40,010 nt of DNA from assembly GCA_964592335.1 (NCBI GenBank), contig CAZQEU010000007.1, forward strand, positions 1 through 40,010, written 5' to 3'. This DNA comes from CAZKUB01 sp964592335. GTDB taxonomy: Archaea; Thermoplasmatota; E2; DHVEG-1. A program made the position numbers and the translations under genes. The notes under the pieces were generated by a model, which was not told where the DNA came from, did not search any database, and worked only from the letters and a program-made list of their open reading frames with translations. This document shows positions 7,714 through 16,019 of the stretch, one piece after another; within the stretch, counting starts at the first letter, position 1; each line of letters begins with the position of its first letter.

Positions 7714-8238
7714 ATGCAAACATTAGATCCATTAGAAGCTTTAGGGCAACAGGATCTCATGGATTTTTTTGATGAGCTACAACATGCTCTCAAATATAGA
7801 AATCTTACCGATGCAGGATTGCAGATTGGTACAGGTTCTAAAAAAGAGGTCCGACAGAATGCCGCAAGTGTTGATTATTTAATTGACGGGGTATTCTATA
7901 ATCAGGGATCAGCTCAAGAAGTTGGTTTTACAGCAACAGATCATGACATTGCAGCAGACGCAAGTGAGGTTCAAGAAGCTTGTTATGTAGTTGGAATTGA
8001 CTCTTCGGGAAATCTTTCCTTAACGATGGGAACGATTGCAAGTGGAGCAGGTAATGCAAAATTACCGGAATGGGATGACTTGCCAACTGATGAAGCCTTT
8101 TTAGGCTATGTCAGAATAGCAGTTGACGCAGGAGCTACAGATTTTGATGCAACTGGCGATGATTTAGACGCTGGGCATTTATCAGTTACCTATGTAGATC
8201 TGGGTTGGTTGCTACCTAATTTCAGTTCAGAACAATAA
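7714..8238 (+). CDS. Head decoration or fibre protein with shared beta module (copy 1)
   Basis: A 174-aa protein with a strong ribosome binding site (AGGAGG). Residues about 45-160 form a beta-rich module with the order: YLIDGVFY, then a conserved V-x-x-D-S-S-G-N-L-S-L-T strand, then a P-T-D-E-A-F-L-G-Y-V-R-I strand, then DATGDDLDAG. The same order occurs in the next gene (8262) and inside the tail protein at 12971, so these are diverged copies of one domain. Its place right after the capsid gene suggests a capsid-surface decoration or head fibre; unproven. Confidence 0.75.
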   Translation: MQTLDPLEALGQQDLMDFFDELQHALKYRNLTDAGLQIGTGSKKEVRQNAASVDYLIDGVFYNQGSAQEVGFTATDHDIAADASEVQEACYVVGIDSSGNLSLTMGTIASGAGNAKLPEWDDLPTDEAFLGYVRIAVDAGATDFDATGDDLDAGHLSVTYVDLGWLLPNFSSEQ

Positions 8239-8261
8239 TATTAAGTTGATTAGGAGAAACT

Positions 8262-8906
8262 ATGGCTAAGATAACACGAAAGGCTGTAGGTCTTGAGAGG
8301 TCAGTAGAGCAAATCTTGAAATCCATTCTTACAGATTTAGAGTCTATCAAATCTGTAGTCAATACTAACCAGATAGTGGCTACAGAAGTAAAGGGACTAG
8401 CCAATGCCATTAGAGAATGGACTCAAGCATATCCTTTAGCTGCAGCAGATTTAGCGATTGATACTAATTTTGATGTTCAAAATAATACAGCAATTGAGTA
8501 TCAAATAGCAGGTGAGATTTATGATTTATCTGTAAACACTACAGCTGATACCGGAACAGACAAACATGCTGATGCTGGTAAATGGGCAGTAGCTTTAATC
8601 ACTGTTGATACAGGCGGAAACTTAACAGCTACATGGGCTGATAATGGAGAAGCTGGTTATGATAGTGAAGCAGATGCTGTTGAAATGATGCCATCAGTAC
8701 CAGCTGATGAGTGTCCGATTGGATATGTAACTATTCAAGCAAGTGCAGGTAATACCTGGACTGCTGGAACAGACGCTTTACAAGGAGGAGCAGGCGGTAA
8801 TGCTGCACAGACAACAAATTATTATAATAATGTTGATGCTGCAAATACGATTGTATCAGCGGCAACCGCAATTCTAGATACAGTTGGCGATTTGTCAACA
8901 GAATAA
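8262..8906 (+). CDS. Head or fibre protein with shared beta module (copy 2)
   Basis: A 214-aa protein. Residues 1-60 are helical and could trimerise or anchor it. Residues about 61-190 are the beta module, with VDTGGNLTATW, a C-P-I-G-Y-V-T-I strand and GTDALQGGAGGN. These stretches are nearly identical to residues 190-318 of the 618-aa tail protein at 12971, showing a recent duplication or recombination. The C-terminal 25 residues are again helical. A capsid or tail appendage is likely. Confidence 0.75.
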   Translation: MAKITRKAVGLERSVEQILKSILTDLESIKSVVNTNQIVATEVKGLANAIREWTQAYPLAAADLAIDTNFDVQNNTAIEYQIAGEIYDLSVNTTADTGTDKHADAGKWAVALITVDTGGNLTATWADNGEAGYDSEADAVEMMPSVPADECPIGYVTIQASAGNTWTAGTDALQGGAGGNAAQTTNYYNNVDAANTIVSAATAILDTVGDLSTE

Positions 8907-8914
8907 GGAGCAGA

Positions 8915-9643
8915 GTGAATCCAGTTTATTTTGCTTGGTATGTTCGGAAACGGACAAATACTAATTCTACGACTCTTCCTGATGATGATATAAAAAAGTG
9001 GATGAAGATCACTAAAGATGATGAGCTAGTGCAAGAGGTCATGAAAATTGATGAGAAGGTCTTTACTACTCCTGCTACTGATAATTTAGTGGCAGATCAG
9101 AGAGAATATCCTTTTATAGATGATATCCTATCTAGGCTTCATAGAGTTGAAGCTAAGCTTGATGGAGAAAACTTTATTAAGCTTGAAAGTATGGATATTA
9201 AAGACTGGGATAAACCACTAATTGAAAGTAGTATAACTAACTATTTTTCAAATAATGAAGGCGATGCTTTCTATGACATTATCAGGAAGGGTATTTACAT
9301 TTTTTCAGGAACGATTACTGATGTTACTGATGGATTAAAAGTTTGGTATGAAACTTTTCCGGCAGATGTAACTGATTTAACAGCAACAGATGATATGAGT
9401 GAAGATCCGAGTGCTACAGAGCATGGTATGCCAAGAGAATTACATAGAGTTTGGGGTGATATGGTAGTTAAAGCTTGGAAAGAAGCACAACCGACAGCAA
9501 TTCCTTTAAGTAAAAGAGAAGAAAACTTAGAGTTTCATTTGAAAAATGCAGTAGAGAGTTTAAAACACCAGGACTTAAACGAGGTTCAATTTGGCAAAGT
9601 TCCAAAAGGAGAGAATGTCTGGAATGATGGCTATAATTTGTAA
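8915..9643 (+). CDS. Head-tail adaptor-like protein
   Basis: A 242-aa protein starting at GTG 8915, supported by AAGGAG at 8905-8910. The sequence is mixed alpha/beta with many Asp and Trp and ends in a helical hairpin region (VWGDMVVKAWKEAQ, then REENLEFHLKNAVESL). In podoviruses the gene after the capsid proteins commonly encodes the adaptor/connector that joins portal to tail, and the length fits. No motif is decisive, so this is an inference from order and composition. A strong promoter begins 2 nt after its stop. Confidence 0.65.
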   Translation: MNPVYFAWYVRKRTNTNSTTLPDDDIKKWMKITKDDELVQEVMKIDEKVFTTPATDNLVADQREYPFIDDILSRLHRVEAKLDGENFIKLESMDIKDWDKPLIESSITNYFSNNEGDAFYDIIRKGIYIFSGTITDVTDGLKVWYETFPADVTDLTATDDMSEDPSATEHGMPRELHRVWGDMVVKAWKEAQPTAIPLSKREENLEFHLKNAVESLKHQDLNEVQFGKVPKGENVWNDGYNL

Positions 9644-9644
9644 A

Positions 9645-9673
9645 TTGACTTAAAAATGCACAGAAACTATAAT
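9645..9673 (+). promoter_or_regulatory. Strong promoter upstream of fibre genes
   Basis: TTGACT (9645-9650), exactly 17 nt, then a perfect TATAAT (9668-9673). Transcription would begin near 9680, seven bases before the second full copy of the CGGAAAAACCG box and about 20 before a terminator hairpin. Confidence 0.8.
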
Positions 9674-9686
9674 AAATTAACGATAA

Positions 9687-9705
9687 ACGGAAAAACCGAA
9701 GCGTT
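9687..9705 (+). promoter_or_regulatory. Promoter-proximal CGGAAAAACCG box, copy 3
   Basis: The same 19 bases as at 6640-6658, again between a strong promoter and a terminator. The terminator stems of the two sites differ in sequence beyond the shared block (compensatory and wobble pairs), so the conserved part is the box plus the stem foot rather than a copied whole region. Confidence 0.5.
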
Positions 9706-9733
9706 GCTATATATATGTAGTGGCGCTTTTTTT
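9699..9733 (+). terminator. Intrinsic terminator between promoter and fibre genes
   Basis: The 5' arm AAGCGTTGCTA (9699-9709) pairs with TAGTGGCGCTT (9718-9728) using three G-U pairs, followed by seven T (9727-9733). It lies about 20-50 nt from the promoter start, mirroring the capsid leader. The gene downstream has a very good ribosome binding site (AAAGGAGGT, 9741-9749). Confidence 0.75.
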
Positions 9734-9754
9734 ATTAACCAAAGGAGGTAAAAA

Positions 9755-10876
9755 ATGGGATCAGGTCCAAGGGGAGAATACAAAGCAACCTTGCCAACAT
9801 ATCCAGACGGTCATGAAGTAGTTCCCCAGTATGATCAACATGGTAGGCAGTTAGTTGCAGTATCCTTGAACGATTATGCTGATGACTCTGCTTTTACAGT
9901 AGATTCAGATATGGTAATCGGGATTGGATTTTTGGCAGATGATACTGCTCCGGACTCTGTAGATGAGGATGATATCGGGATACCCCGAATGTCTCTTAAC
10001 AGGAATGTTTACACACAGATCAGAGACGCAGCAGGTAATGAAAGGGGATTAAATGTAAACGCTTCTAATGAAATAGGAACAGAAGAACACAATTCAGTAG
10101 ATATTAAAACAGCAGTAGAGCTTATAGATGATGCAGTTTATATAGATGACGCAGACTGGACAGATGACACTTCTAAGCATTTACTAGTTGGTGGACTTTA
10201 CCAGACAACACCTCAAACAATAACCGATGGAGATGTTGGACCTTTTCAGGTAGATTCACACGGTAATTTGAAAGTAGTTCTTGCTTCTTCAACAGTTGAT
10301 GACATTCAAGAAGAAGATGAACCACACTCTTCCGGAGATTATGGTTCTTTTGCTTTGGCAGTCCGGAATGATGTTTTGGGTTCTTTGGTAGATACAGATG
10401 GAGATTATGCACCTTTTCAAGTTGATGCTGATGGGGCATTATATGTTTCTATAAGTGATATGGGAAGTGTTGTTGGGCAGGTTGATAGTCAACACTCTTT
10501 ATCCGTTGTGTTAGCAAGTGATCATGGGAGCTTACCGCCAACAAATGAGTCAATAACAGAAACAACTGCTTCTCAAGATCTATCTTCTGCTGCAATGAGT
10601 GAAGTAACTTCTATAGGAGCAGATTTTAGACTAAATTATGTAACCTTACATTTTGATGCTGCAACAACAGAAACAGTAACAATTTCAGTTGACGCAAATG
10701 AAGGAGCTAACTATGACACAGTTTTAATTGAGGAAGATCTTAATGCCGAAACAGATTTCTTTTGGCAGCCAGATGGTAATTTAGATTTTCTTTCTGGAAA
10801 TGAGGTAAAGGTTGAGGTTACTGATGATAACGGAGCAAATACTGCTTACTTAGTAATTTCTACAGAAAGTAGGTAA
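9755..10876 (+). CDS. Acidic repeat-containing virion fibre protein
   Basis: A 373-aa, strongly acidic, strand-rich protein. The middle carries repeats of the type DGDxxPFQVDxxGxLxV (around residues 163-178 and 215-232), also seen as VVLAS-x(2)-D motifs; this beta-repeat pattern is common in phage head fibres and tail spikes. The C-terminal 110 residues look like a separate beta-sandwich (VTLHFDAATTETVTISV). The ATG follows a consensus ribosome binding site and an attenuator-like leader. A surface fibre role is likely; the receptor is unknown. Confidence 0.75.
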   Translation: MGSGPRGEYKATLPTYPDGHEVVPQYDQHGRQLVAVSLNDYADDSAFTVDSDMVIGIGFLADDTAPDSVDEDDIGIPRMSLNRNVYTQIRDAAGNERGLNVNASNEIGTEEHNSVDIKTAVELIDDAVYIDDADWTDDTSKHLLVGGLYQTTPQTITDGDVGPFQVDSHGNLKVVLASSTVDDIQEEDEPHSSGDYGSFALAVRNDVLGSLVDTDGDYAPFQVDADGALYVSISDMGSVVGQVDSQHSLSVVLASDHGSLPPTNESITETTASQDLSSAAMSEVTSIGADFRLNYVTLHFDAATTETVTISVDANEGANYDTVLIEEDLNAETDFFWQPDGNLDFLSGNEVKVEVTDDNGANTAYLVISTESR

Positions 10877-10879
10877 TAT

Positions 10880-11338
10880 ATGGCAACTTATGTAGGAGGA
10901 CACAAAAGAAATATTCCAAACACACATGCAGCTTGTATAGCGACTATGTCTGCAGATCAAAATAATATTACACAGGGAGCTTATGTTAAGATAGAATTTG
11001 ATCAAGTAGATGAAGATATTGGTGGAGATTTTGACACAACAAATAATCAGTATATTGCTCCTTATACTGGTTTTTATCCGGTTGATGTTAATATCAGAGT
11101 TGACGATGCTAATGCTGCTGGAAGAATAATTCTTGTTGTAACAGTAAATGGTTCTAGAACAAAAATTATAGATGAAAAAAGGAATCTTTCTGCACATTCA
11201 GGTTTAAATATTAGTGGACTAGCATATGCAGAAAAAGGACAAGCAATAGCAGTTCAGATTTTTTTTGAATCTGTTGCTACTGCTGATGTAGAGGCTAATG
11301 GATCAATTTTTCAAATTTATTTAGGAAATAGAGAATGA
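10880..11338 (+). CDS. C1q/TNF-like jelly-roll virion protein
   Basis: A 152-aa protein closely following the C1q-like pattern: an N-terminal strand with AACIATMSADQNN, then VKIEFDQV, DFDTTNNQYIAPYTGFYPVDVNI, a central strand with ILVVTVNG, and a final strand with GSIFQIYLG. Phage fibres and spikes use such trimeric jelly rolls for carbohydrate or protein binding. It is coupled to the next gene by an ATGA overlap and sits in a run of appendage genes, so a fibre-tip or decoration role is likely. Confidence 0.8.
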   Translation: MATYVGGHKRNIPNTHAACIATMSADQNNITQGAYVKIEFDQVDEDIGGDFDTTNNQYIAPYTGFYPVDVNIRVDDANAAGRIILVVTVNGSRTKIIDEKRNLSAHSGLNISGLAYAEKGQAIAVQIFFESVATADVEANGSIFQIYLGNRE

Positions 11339-12774
11339 CGGATTTTACACCAGGAGATGTATCAGCAAGTCAAGTCTTAACAGACAATGATCATATTTAT
11401 CCAGAACATAACAATGAACTTAGGCAATCAAGGGCAGCAACAGCAGTTGTTGGAAAAACTGAACAATGTGAGTATTATTGTGATGGTATAGCAGATGATG
11501 TGCAGATACAGGCAGCAATTGATGCGGTTAATGGAGATGGTGGCGGTGTTGTATATATTAAAGCTGGCAGTTATACAATTGCTTCAGCTATAGAGATGAA
11601 AGACAATGTGGCAGTTGTTGGTGCAGGAATTGGTGTAACAATATTAACCCATGCTTCAACTTACTGTTTTACTAACGCTGACACAACAAATGGCAATAGC
11701 TACATGACAATTAAAAACATTACATTAGATGGAGATACTTCTCAAGATGGTGGAGTCAGGTTTACTGGACCAAGTGAAACAGTAATTGAAAATGTAGAGT
11801 TTTTGGACCAAAACGGTGCTGCTCCCAATGTTGCTTTATCAATTATTGGTGCAAGCGGAACAACTTGCCGGAACATCAAGATTATAAATAATTTGTTTTA
11901 CAACTGCACAAACTACGGTGTTAATCTTGAACCAACTTCAAGCCATTATGATATTAAGGGTGTAGAAATTTGCAATAATACTTTTTACAATGTACAAACT
12001 TCTATTGCAGTACAAAAAGATTGTTTTGATATTAAGATAAACAACAACATCATAGCTGGTTATTCTGGTGTAAGTATTGGAATAAAAGTGGGGACAGGTG
12101 GTAGTGGAGCTAATGAGAGCAGGAGAATATCAATAAATGACAATATTTTATCTAGCCAAAGTGCAGGAGCTAATTCTAGGGGAATAAATGTTGCGGACTA
12201 TACAGAGTATTATACTATTGCTAACAACACAATTTACAATTACCAGGATGGTATTTATTTAAATGTACATCCCAAGTATGGAGTCATTCAAGGTAATTTG
12301 ATATATGATTGTGAGAACGGAATTATAACAAGTGCTGGTGCTGAAAATGCTAAGATTGATAATAACCAGATTAAAAACTGTTCAGAATATGGTATTTATT
12401 ATCAATCAACTGGTAGAACGATTAACGGAAATACTGTTGATGGATGTGGTAAGCACGGAATATATTTGGGAAGTGCTTGTGATGATATGACAGTAAACAA
12501 CAATGTTTGTAAAAACAACGGACAAGACACAGCAGATACATATTCAGGTATTTATTGTACAGGAGTAACTGATACAACCTTTGTGGGAAACAGGTGTTAC
12601 GATGACCAAGGAACTAAAACACAAAAATATGGGATAGATGAAGGAGCTAGCTCTAACTACAATACTATCATGGGTAATAATTTAAGAGGGAATAGTGTAG
12701 GCAACTTAAATATAACAGGTGCAAACACGCTTTATGAAACAGCAACAGACGGAGATGCTTTAAATATAGTATAA
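11335..12774 (+). CDS. Right-handed beta-helix tailspike
   Basis: A 479-aa protein with a pectate-lyase-like parallel beta-helix. It starts with the family entry signature DDVQIQAAIDAVNGDGGGVVYIKAG (residues about 54-80) and continues through many turns of N-N-x-I / G-I-Y rhythm (for example NNIIAGYSG, NNTIYNYQDGIY, NNQIKNCSEYGIYY) to about residue 460. Such spikes bind and often depolymerise surface polysaccharide of the host. Catalytic residues cannot be placed by eye. ATGA overlap with the upstream gene. Confidence 0.88.
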   Translation: MTDFTPGDVSASQVLTDNDHIYPEHNNELRQSRAATAVVGKTEQCEYYCDGIADDVQIQAAIDAVNGDGGGVVYIKAGSYTIASAIEMKDNVAVVGAGIGVTILTHASTYCFTNADTTNGNSYMTIKNITLDGDTSQDGGVRFTGPSETVIENVEFLDQNGAAPNVALSIIGASGTTCRNIKIINNLFYNCTNYGVNLEPTSSHYDIKGVEICNNTFYNVQTSIAVQKDCFDIKINNNIIAGYSGVSIGIKVGTGGSGANESRRISINDNILSSQSAGANSRGINVADYTEYYTIANNTIYNYQDGIYLNVHPKYGVIQGNLIYDCENGIITSAGAENAKIDNNQIKNCSEYGIYYQSTGRTINGNTVDGCGKHGIYLGSACDDMTVNNNVCKNNGQDTADTYSGIYCTGVTDTTFVGNRCYDDQGTKTQKYGIDEGASSNYNTIMGNNLRGNSVGNLNITGANTLYETATDGDALNIV

Positions 12775-12783
12775 GGAAATATA

Positions 12784-12966
12784 ATGAGTTGGTCTAAAAT
12801 ACCAAAACCAATGTATGAAGATGGAACAAGAAGATATAAGTATGGAGAGGATTTTGTAGATACAAGTGGATCAAAAAGAAGAGTAAAGTACGGAGATAAT
12901 TTTGCTTATGGTGGTGGTATGCATTACAGGATAGGACCAGAATGGACAAAAATAGGATCACCTTGA
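12784..12966 (+). CDS. Small hypothetical protein with internal repeat
   Basis: A 60-aa basic, Tyr- and Gly-rich protein. Two short repeats, YKYGEDF and VKYGDNF, suggest a duplicated beta hairpin. AAGGAA precedes the ATG. Located among tail genes; possibly a small structural or chaperone partner of the spike. Function unknown. Confidence 0.7.
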   Translation: MSWSKIPKPMYEDGTRRYKYGEDFVDTSGSKRRVKYGDNFAYGGGMHYRIGPEWTKIGSP

Positions 12967-12970
12967 TATT

Positions 12971-14827
12971 ATGGCAAACAAACCCGATGTAAAAACAATA
13001 CAAAACTTCAATATGGGAGGCTTATCAGGCTCTAAATGGTCGGGTGTAGAACATTCTTTGTGGAAAATGGTTGGTGTTGATCCTCATTCTAAACCAGGCA
13101 TTTTGGGCGTAGAACAGAAGCTTGAAAAAAACTCCGGAGCAACAGTTAGTGAATTTGTTAAGTGTGCAGTTGCTTCTTCTAATGGAAATTCATATTGGTT
13201 TTCAGCAGATAGTGGTAAAATTTGGGAACGAGTTGTTGGAGGTACATGGAGACTAGTACACACAACAACGCCTACAAGCGGTGAGGCTAAATGTCTAGGA
13301 GCTAAAGAGTATGATGGGTATATTTACTGGGCAACAGAAGAATATCTTCATAGAATTGATGTAGATGACGCAGATGATAATAACTGGGCAGTTGACGCAG
13401 ATGAGGACTGGGCAGAGTTTAAAATAAGTGATGATGAATTTCATCCGATGAAAATACAAAACAGAGTTTTGTTTATCGGAGATGGCAACTATGTAGCACA
13501 AGTAGATACTGTTTCTTATAGTGCATTTCCGAAAGCAGATCCGGGATTACAAATTAGAGCAAACTTTGATGTAGAAAATGCTAATGCTATACATTATGAG
13601 ATAGATAACACAGATTATACTTTGGCTGCAAATACTTTATGTAATACTGGAACAAGTGCAACAATTCCGGCAGATCGCTGGGGAATTTTTAGGGTTTCAG
13701 TTGATACTGGTGGGAATTTAACTGCAACTTGGGATACTAACTTCGGCAATGGTTATGATGACGAGACAGAGGCTTTAAACAATATACCGGATACTCCTGC
13801 TAGTGAATGTTCAATAGGTTATGTAACAGTAAAGGCAAGCGCTGGGAATGACTGGGTGGCTGGAACTGACGCATTGCAAGGTGGTGCTGGTGGTAATCCT
13901 TCTCCGGATACTAATTATTATTATGATGAACCTACTTTTTTTTCTGGTGCTGCATTAGATATTCCAAGACAATATAAAATAAAGGCTTTAGGAAAATACT
14001 ATACTAACCTTTTAATAGGAACTTATGTTAGTGGAGTTGGTAATGCAAAATTATTTACTTGGAATACATGGAGTGTTAGTTATAATCGTGATGATTCAGT
14101 TGATGAAATAGGAATAAATGCTTTTATTGAATCTGATAATTATGTATATGTAAGCGCTGGGGATCGTGGCAATTTATATATTTATAGTAGCAAAGGACTT
14201 GAGCTTCACAGGCGTTTTCCGGGTGATTATGATGGTAAAACAGCAATGATACATCCTAATTCTTCATGTACTTATAACGGACAATGGCTTATCGGACTAT
14301 CAAACCTTTCAGGAAACCCAACAGATTGTGGAGTTTACAGAATAGCAAGACATGCAAGGGAATATCCTTATATATTAGATATGCCATACCCTATTAGTCA
14401 AAGAGATGGTGATGATTTTGTTTTAAGAAATGTAGAGATAGGAGCAATGATTGTAAGCGGTGGCAAACTATATGTTGCTTGGGATAATAATGGAACTTAT
14501 GGTGTAGATGAAATAGATTATTCAATCAAGTTAGATGGTGCATACATTGAGTCAAGAATATATGGTGGTAATCGCAGAAAATTAGCAAATTTAAGAGAAG
14601 TTGTTGCTGCCTATGCAGAAATGCCAACTGATTGTAGTTTTTCTTTTTATATAAGTAAAAACTATGGATCATATCAGAATATATCAGATACTATCAAAGA
14701 TATTGATAAGAATATAGTAACAGCAGATTGGGGCGATAATATGACAACACTACAGTTTAAATTGGTTTTTAATACAGACTCAAATAATTGTCCATGGTTA
14801 GAAAGTATAGGATTGTATTTTATTTAA
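12971..14827 (+). CDS. Large tail protein with inserted shared beta module (copy 3)
   Basis: A 618-aa protein. The N-terminal 180 and C-terminal 300 residues show repeated four-strand blades with W, Y and DG turns (for example YDGYIYWATEEYLHRIDV and GKLYVAWDNNG), suggesting a beta-propeller tail nozzle or stabilisation protein of the podovirus type. Residues about 190-318 are a separate beta module that is nearly identical in places to the protein at 8262 (VDTGGNLTATW, GTDALQGGAGGN). It looks inserted, because the propeller-like pattern resumes after it. The propeller assignment is by eye. Confidence 0.7.
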   Translation: MANKPDVKTIQNFNMGGLSGSKWSGVEHSLWKMVGVDPHSKPGILGVEQKLEKNSGATVSEFVKCAVASSNGNSYWFSADSGKIWERVVGGTWRLVHTTTPTSGEAKCLGAKEYDGYIYWATEEYLHRIDVDDADDNNWAVDADEDWAEFKISDDEFHPMKIQNRVLFIGDGNYVAQVDTVSYSAFPKADPGLQIRANFDVENANAIHYEIDNTDYTLAANTLCNTGTSATIPADRWGIFRVSVDTGGNLTATWDTNFGNGYDDETEALNNIPDTPASECSIGYVTVKASAGNDWVAGTDALQGGAGGNPSPDTNYYYDEPTFFSGAALDIPRQYKIKALGKYYTNLLIGTYVSGVGNAKLFTWNTWSVSYNRDDSVDEIGINAFIESDNYVYVSAGDRGNLYIYSSKGLELHRRFPGDYDGKTAMIHPNSSCTYNGQWLIGLSNLSGNPTDCGVYRIARHAREYPYILDMPYPISQRDGDDFVLRNVEIGAMIVSGGKLYVAWDNNGTYGVDEIDYSIKLDGAYIESRIYGGNRRKLANLREVVAAYAEMPTDCSFSFYISKNYGSYQNISDTIKDIDKNIVTADWGDNMTTLQFKLVFNTDSNNCPWLESIGLYFI

Positions 14828-14828
14828 A

Positions 14829-15980
14829 ATGAAATTCCCGATAAATGTTAATCGCAAAGACCTACCATATGTAGAGCAGGATCAAAATTATCAAGACATT
14901 TCTTATCTTCAAGTAGGTTCAGGCAATCAAGTTTTTAGGAGTGATCAATCTGGTTTGTGGACTGGCGGTGGCAAGTTTTCACAAGGTGCTTTTAGAGTTA
15001 ATATGCAGGGTGAGTTAGTTGCAGAAGATGCAATTTTGAAAGGAACAGTACAAGGTTCAAGTGGGTATATTGGAGGGTTTGTAATTGGACCAACTACTTT
15101 AATGGCAGCTAACCGGACAGTCGGAATGAGTAGTGTAGTATCCGGGAATGTTGATTGGAGATTCTGGGCTGGTAGTGCTATACCATCAAGCGCTCCTTTT
15201 AGAGTAGATGAAAGCGGAAATGTTTATGCAACAAGCGGAGAAATAGGTGGTTGGACTATCAATGCAACATCTTTAACAGCCGATAGTGGCAATGTGGGGA
15301 TGAGTAGTGAAGTTACCGGAGGAACAGACTGGCGGTTTTGGGCTGGCAACTCTGCTCCTGGATCAGCAGAGTTTAGAGTAGATGAGGATGGTAATTTATA
15401 TTCAGAAAGTGGAGAAATTGGTGGCTGGACAATTAATTCTGACACACTTGAAAGTGATGATGGAGATATAGTTTTAGATCCAGTAAATAAAAAAATTAAA
15501 GTAGCTGATGGAAATGACAAAATAGAAATTTTACATGATGGTGGTAGAGGATATATTGATTTTTATGATGGTGGAGCAAGAAAAGCAAGGCTTAGAGCAA
15601 CAACATTAGGATCGGGAGGATTAAGATTGGTTAGTGGGGACTTTACTATTGATAATAACTATTCTTTGTTATTTGAAGAAACCGGAGGCACAAATTATGG
15701 AAGGATTGGTGTTACAAATTCAAATGAATTTTGGTTTGTAGCTCCTGATACTGATGAAACATTTTACTTTTTAGATGCAAGTGAAAATCAGATAGCAGCA
15801 TTAAGCTCAACTGCTTTATATCTAGGAGGACACCATAGACCATTATTGCAGTTTGAAGAGCAAGTAGCGCCAGCAGGTAGTCCCTCTGGTAATACAGCAG
15901 TAATGTATTTGGATAGTGCAGATGGTAGTTTAAAAGTAAAATTTGATGATGGAGATGTAGTAACTATAGCAACATACTAA
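14829..15980 (+). CDS. Tail fibre with 58-residue repeats
   Basis: A 383-aa protein. Residues 79-136 and 137-194 are two consecutive 58-aa repeats, and a partial third begins at residue 195. Each starts G-[YE]-I-G-G-[FW]-x-I and contains VGMSS, DWRFWAG and FRVDExGNxY. This pattern resembles host-specificity fibres of many phages. The last 40 residues (NTAVMYLDSADGSLKVKFDDG) are a typical fibre-tip domain. There is no clear ribosome binding site, so it is probably coupled to the gene ending 1 nt upstream. Confidence 0.8.
   Translation: MKFPINVNRKDLPYVEQDQNYQDISYLQVGSGNQVFRSDQSGLWTGGGKFSQGAFRVNMQGELVAEDAILKGTVQGSSGYIGGFVIGPTTLMAANRTVGMSSVVSGNVDWRFWAGSAIPSSAPFRVDESGNVYATSGEIGGWTINATSLTADSGNVGMSSEVTGGTDWRFWAGNSAPGSAEFRVDEDGNLYSESGEIGGWTINSDTLESDDGDIVLDPVNKKIKVADGNDKIEILHDGGRGYIDFYDGGARKARLRATTLGSGGLRLVSGDFTIDNNYSLLFEETGGTNYGRIGVTNSNEFWFVAPDTDETFYFLDASENQIAALSSTALYLGGHHRPLLQFEEQVAPAGSPSGNTAVMYLDSADGSLKVKFDDGDVVTIATY
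15063..15410 (+). repeat. Two tandem 174-bp coding repeats in the tail fibre gene
   Basis: Units at 15063-15236 and 15237-15410 encode 58-aa repeats of the same length. A third unit begins at 15411 and departs after about 15 residues. The DNA has diverged more than the protein, so the duplication is old enough to have been selected at the protein level. Such repeats can expand or contract by recombination and change fibre length. Confidence 0.8.
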
Positions 15981-16019
15981 ATAGATTAAGTTTTTTATAA
16001 ATGTTAAAATAAGGATAAT

